Below, piece by piece: positions 41,172 to 41,659 of a stretch of DNA of 41,659 nucleotides (position 1 is its first letter; each line of letters begins with the position of its first letter). The notes beneath the pieces are model-generated. The model was not told the origin of the DNA. It searched no databases and saw nothing but the letters and a program-made list of their open reading frames with translations. This stretch comes from DAOOOW01 sp035387885 (lineage in GTDB: Bacteria > Patescibacteriota > Patescibacteriia > UBA2196): assembly GCA_035387885.1 (NCBI GenBank), contig DAOOOW010000009.1:1-41659 (forward strand), written 5' to 3'. A program made the translations under genes and the position numbers.

Positions 41172-41531
41172 TCAAGATAACAAGAGCCATCCAATTAAGG
41201 CTGGTAATTCAGCGGGGCTACAAGCGTGGCCACACTTCATTGCCATCAACATTTTTCGAACAAATTCGTTTTGATTACATGCTATCGATTGCCCAAAAAA
41301 TGTTCTAAGCACATCTTGAACCGTGCTCAATGTTCCCCCATTGGGTTCCCAGGAACAAAAAACTACTGCCGCCCAACCTTTGTCAGAGTCCATCACTGAA
41401 CAGGCTTTATCTTCATCGGTAAAAACCATCTCAAACTTTTCGGAAAACCTTTTTCCGGAAAACCATTTTTTTATGTCATCAATCAGTGGTTTTTGACTAC
41501 TGGAATCGACGACAAATAAAACCTTTTCCAT
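41172..41531 (-). CDS. Hypothetical small protein, possibly a degenerate receiver-like fold, 119 aa
   Basis: MEKVLFVVDSSSQKPLIDDIKKWF and WAAVVFCSWEPNGG recall the strand-helix order of a response-regulator receiver domain, but the usual phosphorylated Asp is not evident, so this is only a guess. The end is Cys/Ala/Leu-rich (MKCGHACSPAELPALIGWLLLS). I start at the ATG at 41531 because GGAGGG with a short spacer precedes it; a GTG at 41543 lies upstream of that site. It is a solitary gene with its own promoter and terminator. Confidence 0.65.
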   Translation of the reverse strand: MEKVLFVVDSSSQKPLIDDIKKWFSGKRFSEKFEMVFTDEDKACSVMDSDKGWAAVVFCSWEPNGGTLSTVQDVLRTFFGQSIACNQNEFVRKMLMAMKCGHACSPAELPALIGWLLLS

Positions 41532-41570
41532 ATTTCCCTCCACTTGTTATTTAATCTAATTTAATATATA

Positions 41571-41599
41571 TTAATATCATACTTCATTATTTTTGTCAA
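41571..41599 (-). promoter_or_regulatory. Promoter of the last gene
   Basis: On the minus strand, TTGACA (41599-41594), a 17-base spacer and TATTAA (41576-41571) lie 39 bases before the ATG. The rest of the window to 41659 is too short to assign. Confidence 0.7.
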
Positions 41600-41659
41600 T
41601 ATGCCCAGGTAATGTGCACACACATTTGGCGGTTTTTACCAAAATCATTTAAGATTTTG

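Overview
The window is a bacterial chromosome segment of very low GC content. Gene content and style suggest a member of the Candidate Phyla Radiation (Patescibacteria, Parcubacteria-like); this is inference from composition and gene style, with no phylogeny behind it. Most housekeeping genes have no Shine-Dalgarno site and at least two look leaderless. The genome codes for a B12-dependent class II ribonucleotide reductase, FtsA/FtsZ, a lone ferredoxin, and several large surface proteins. UGA is an ordinary stop (it ends the LytR-type gene at 40983), so this is not a UGA-recoding lineage.

Left part (1-17.7 kb): a solitary hypothetical gene, then minus-strand nrdJ, ftsZ and ftsA. ftsA-ftsZ sit at the end of a tight operon that begins with a 1432-residue cysteine-rich surface protein (pilin-like double membrane segment, poly-glycine linker, Ig-like domains, five 12-Cys-type repeats) and two single-span proteins with calcium-binding aspartate repeats. 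Upstream are yqeY and rpsU, two tiny membrane-protein genes (one broken by an in-frame TAA), dnaX on the plus strand, a small coiled-coil gene broken by a frameshift in an A7 run, and an HI0933-type flavoprotein.

tRNA cluster (17.7-18.4 kb): a perfect sigma70-type promoter drives tRNA-Leu(CAA). It is followed by a remarkable nested arrangement: a complete tRNA-Met(CAT) gene lies inside the anticodon loop of another tRNA gene, held by an 11-bp perfect stem, and the outer tRNA also carries a palindrome in its D-loop. tRNA-fMet follows.

Mobile region (18.3 to about 33.4 kb): a large serine recombinase whose last 25 codons are the antisense of tRNA-fMet, which marks the integration site. Then come a structured small RNA candidate, a pseudoknot-like pair of inverted repeats, a zinc-ribbon protein, a primase-helicase, three small phage-like genes, a sigma-factor-like protein with a long unknown N-terminus, a complete type III restriction-modification system with a long structured leader, a membrane-anchored orphan FtsK-gamma domain, small unknown genes with strong promoters and Shine-Dalgarno sites, and a BRO-N/DinD-like gene. 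I could not find the right-hand attachment site.

Right part (33.4-41.7 kb): housekeeping again. It holds a membrane protein with a leaderless promoter, ferredoxin, the HPF ribosome hibernation factor, a thioredoxin-like membrane protein, a Tgt-family enzyme that has lost its zinc ligands, hisS, lepB, tRNA-Val, a LytR-CpsA-Psr protein and a solitary small gene. Short palindromic repeats are scattered through the spacers, in one gene, and in one tRNA.
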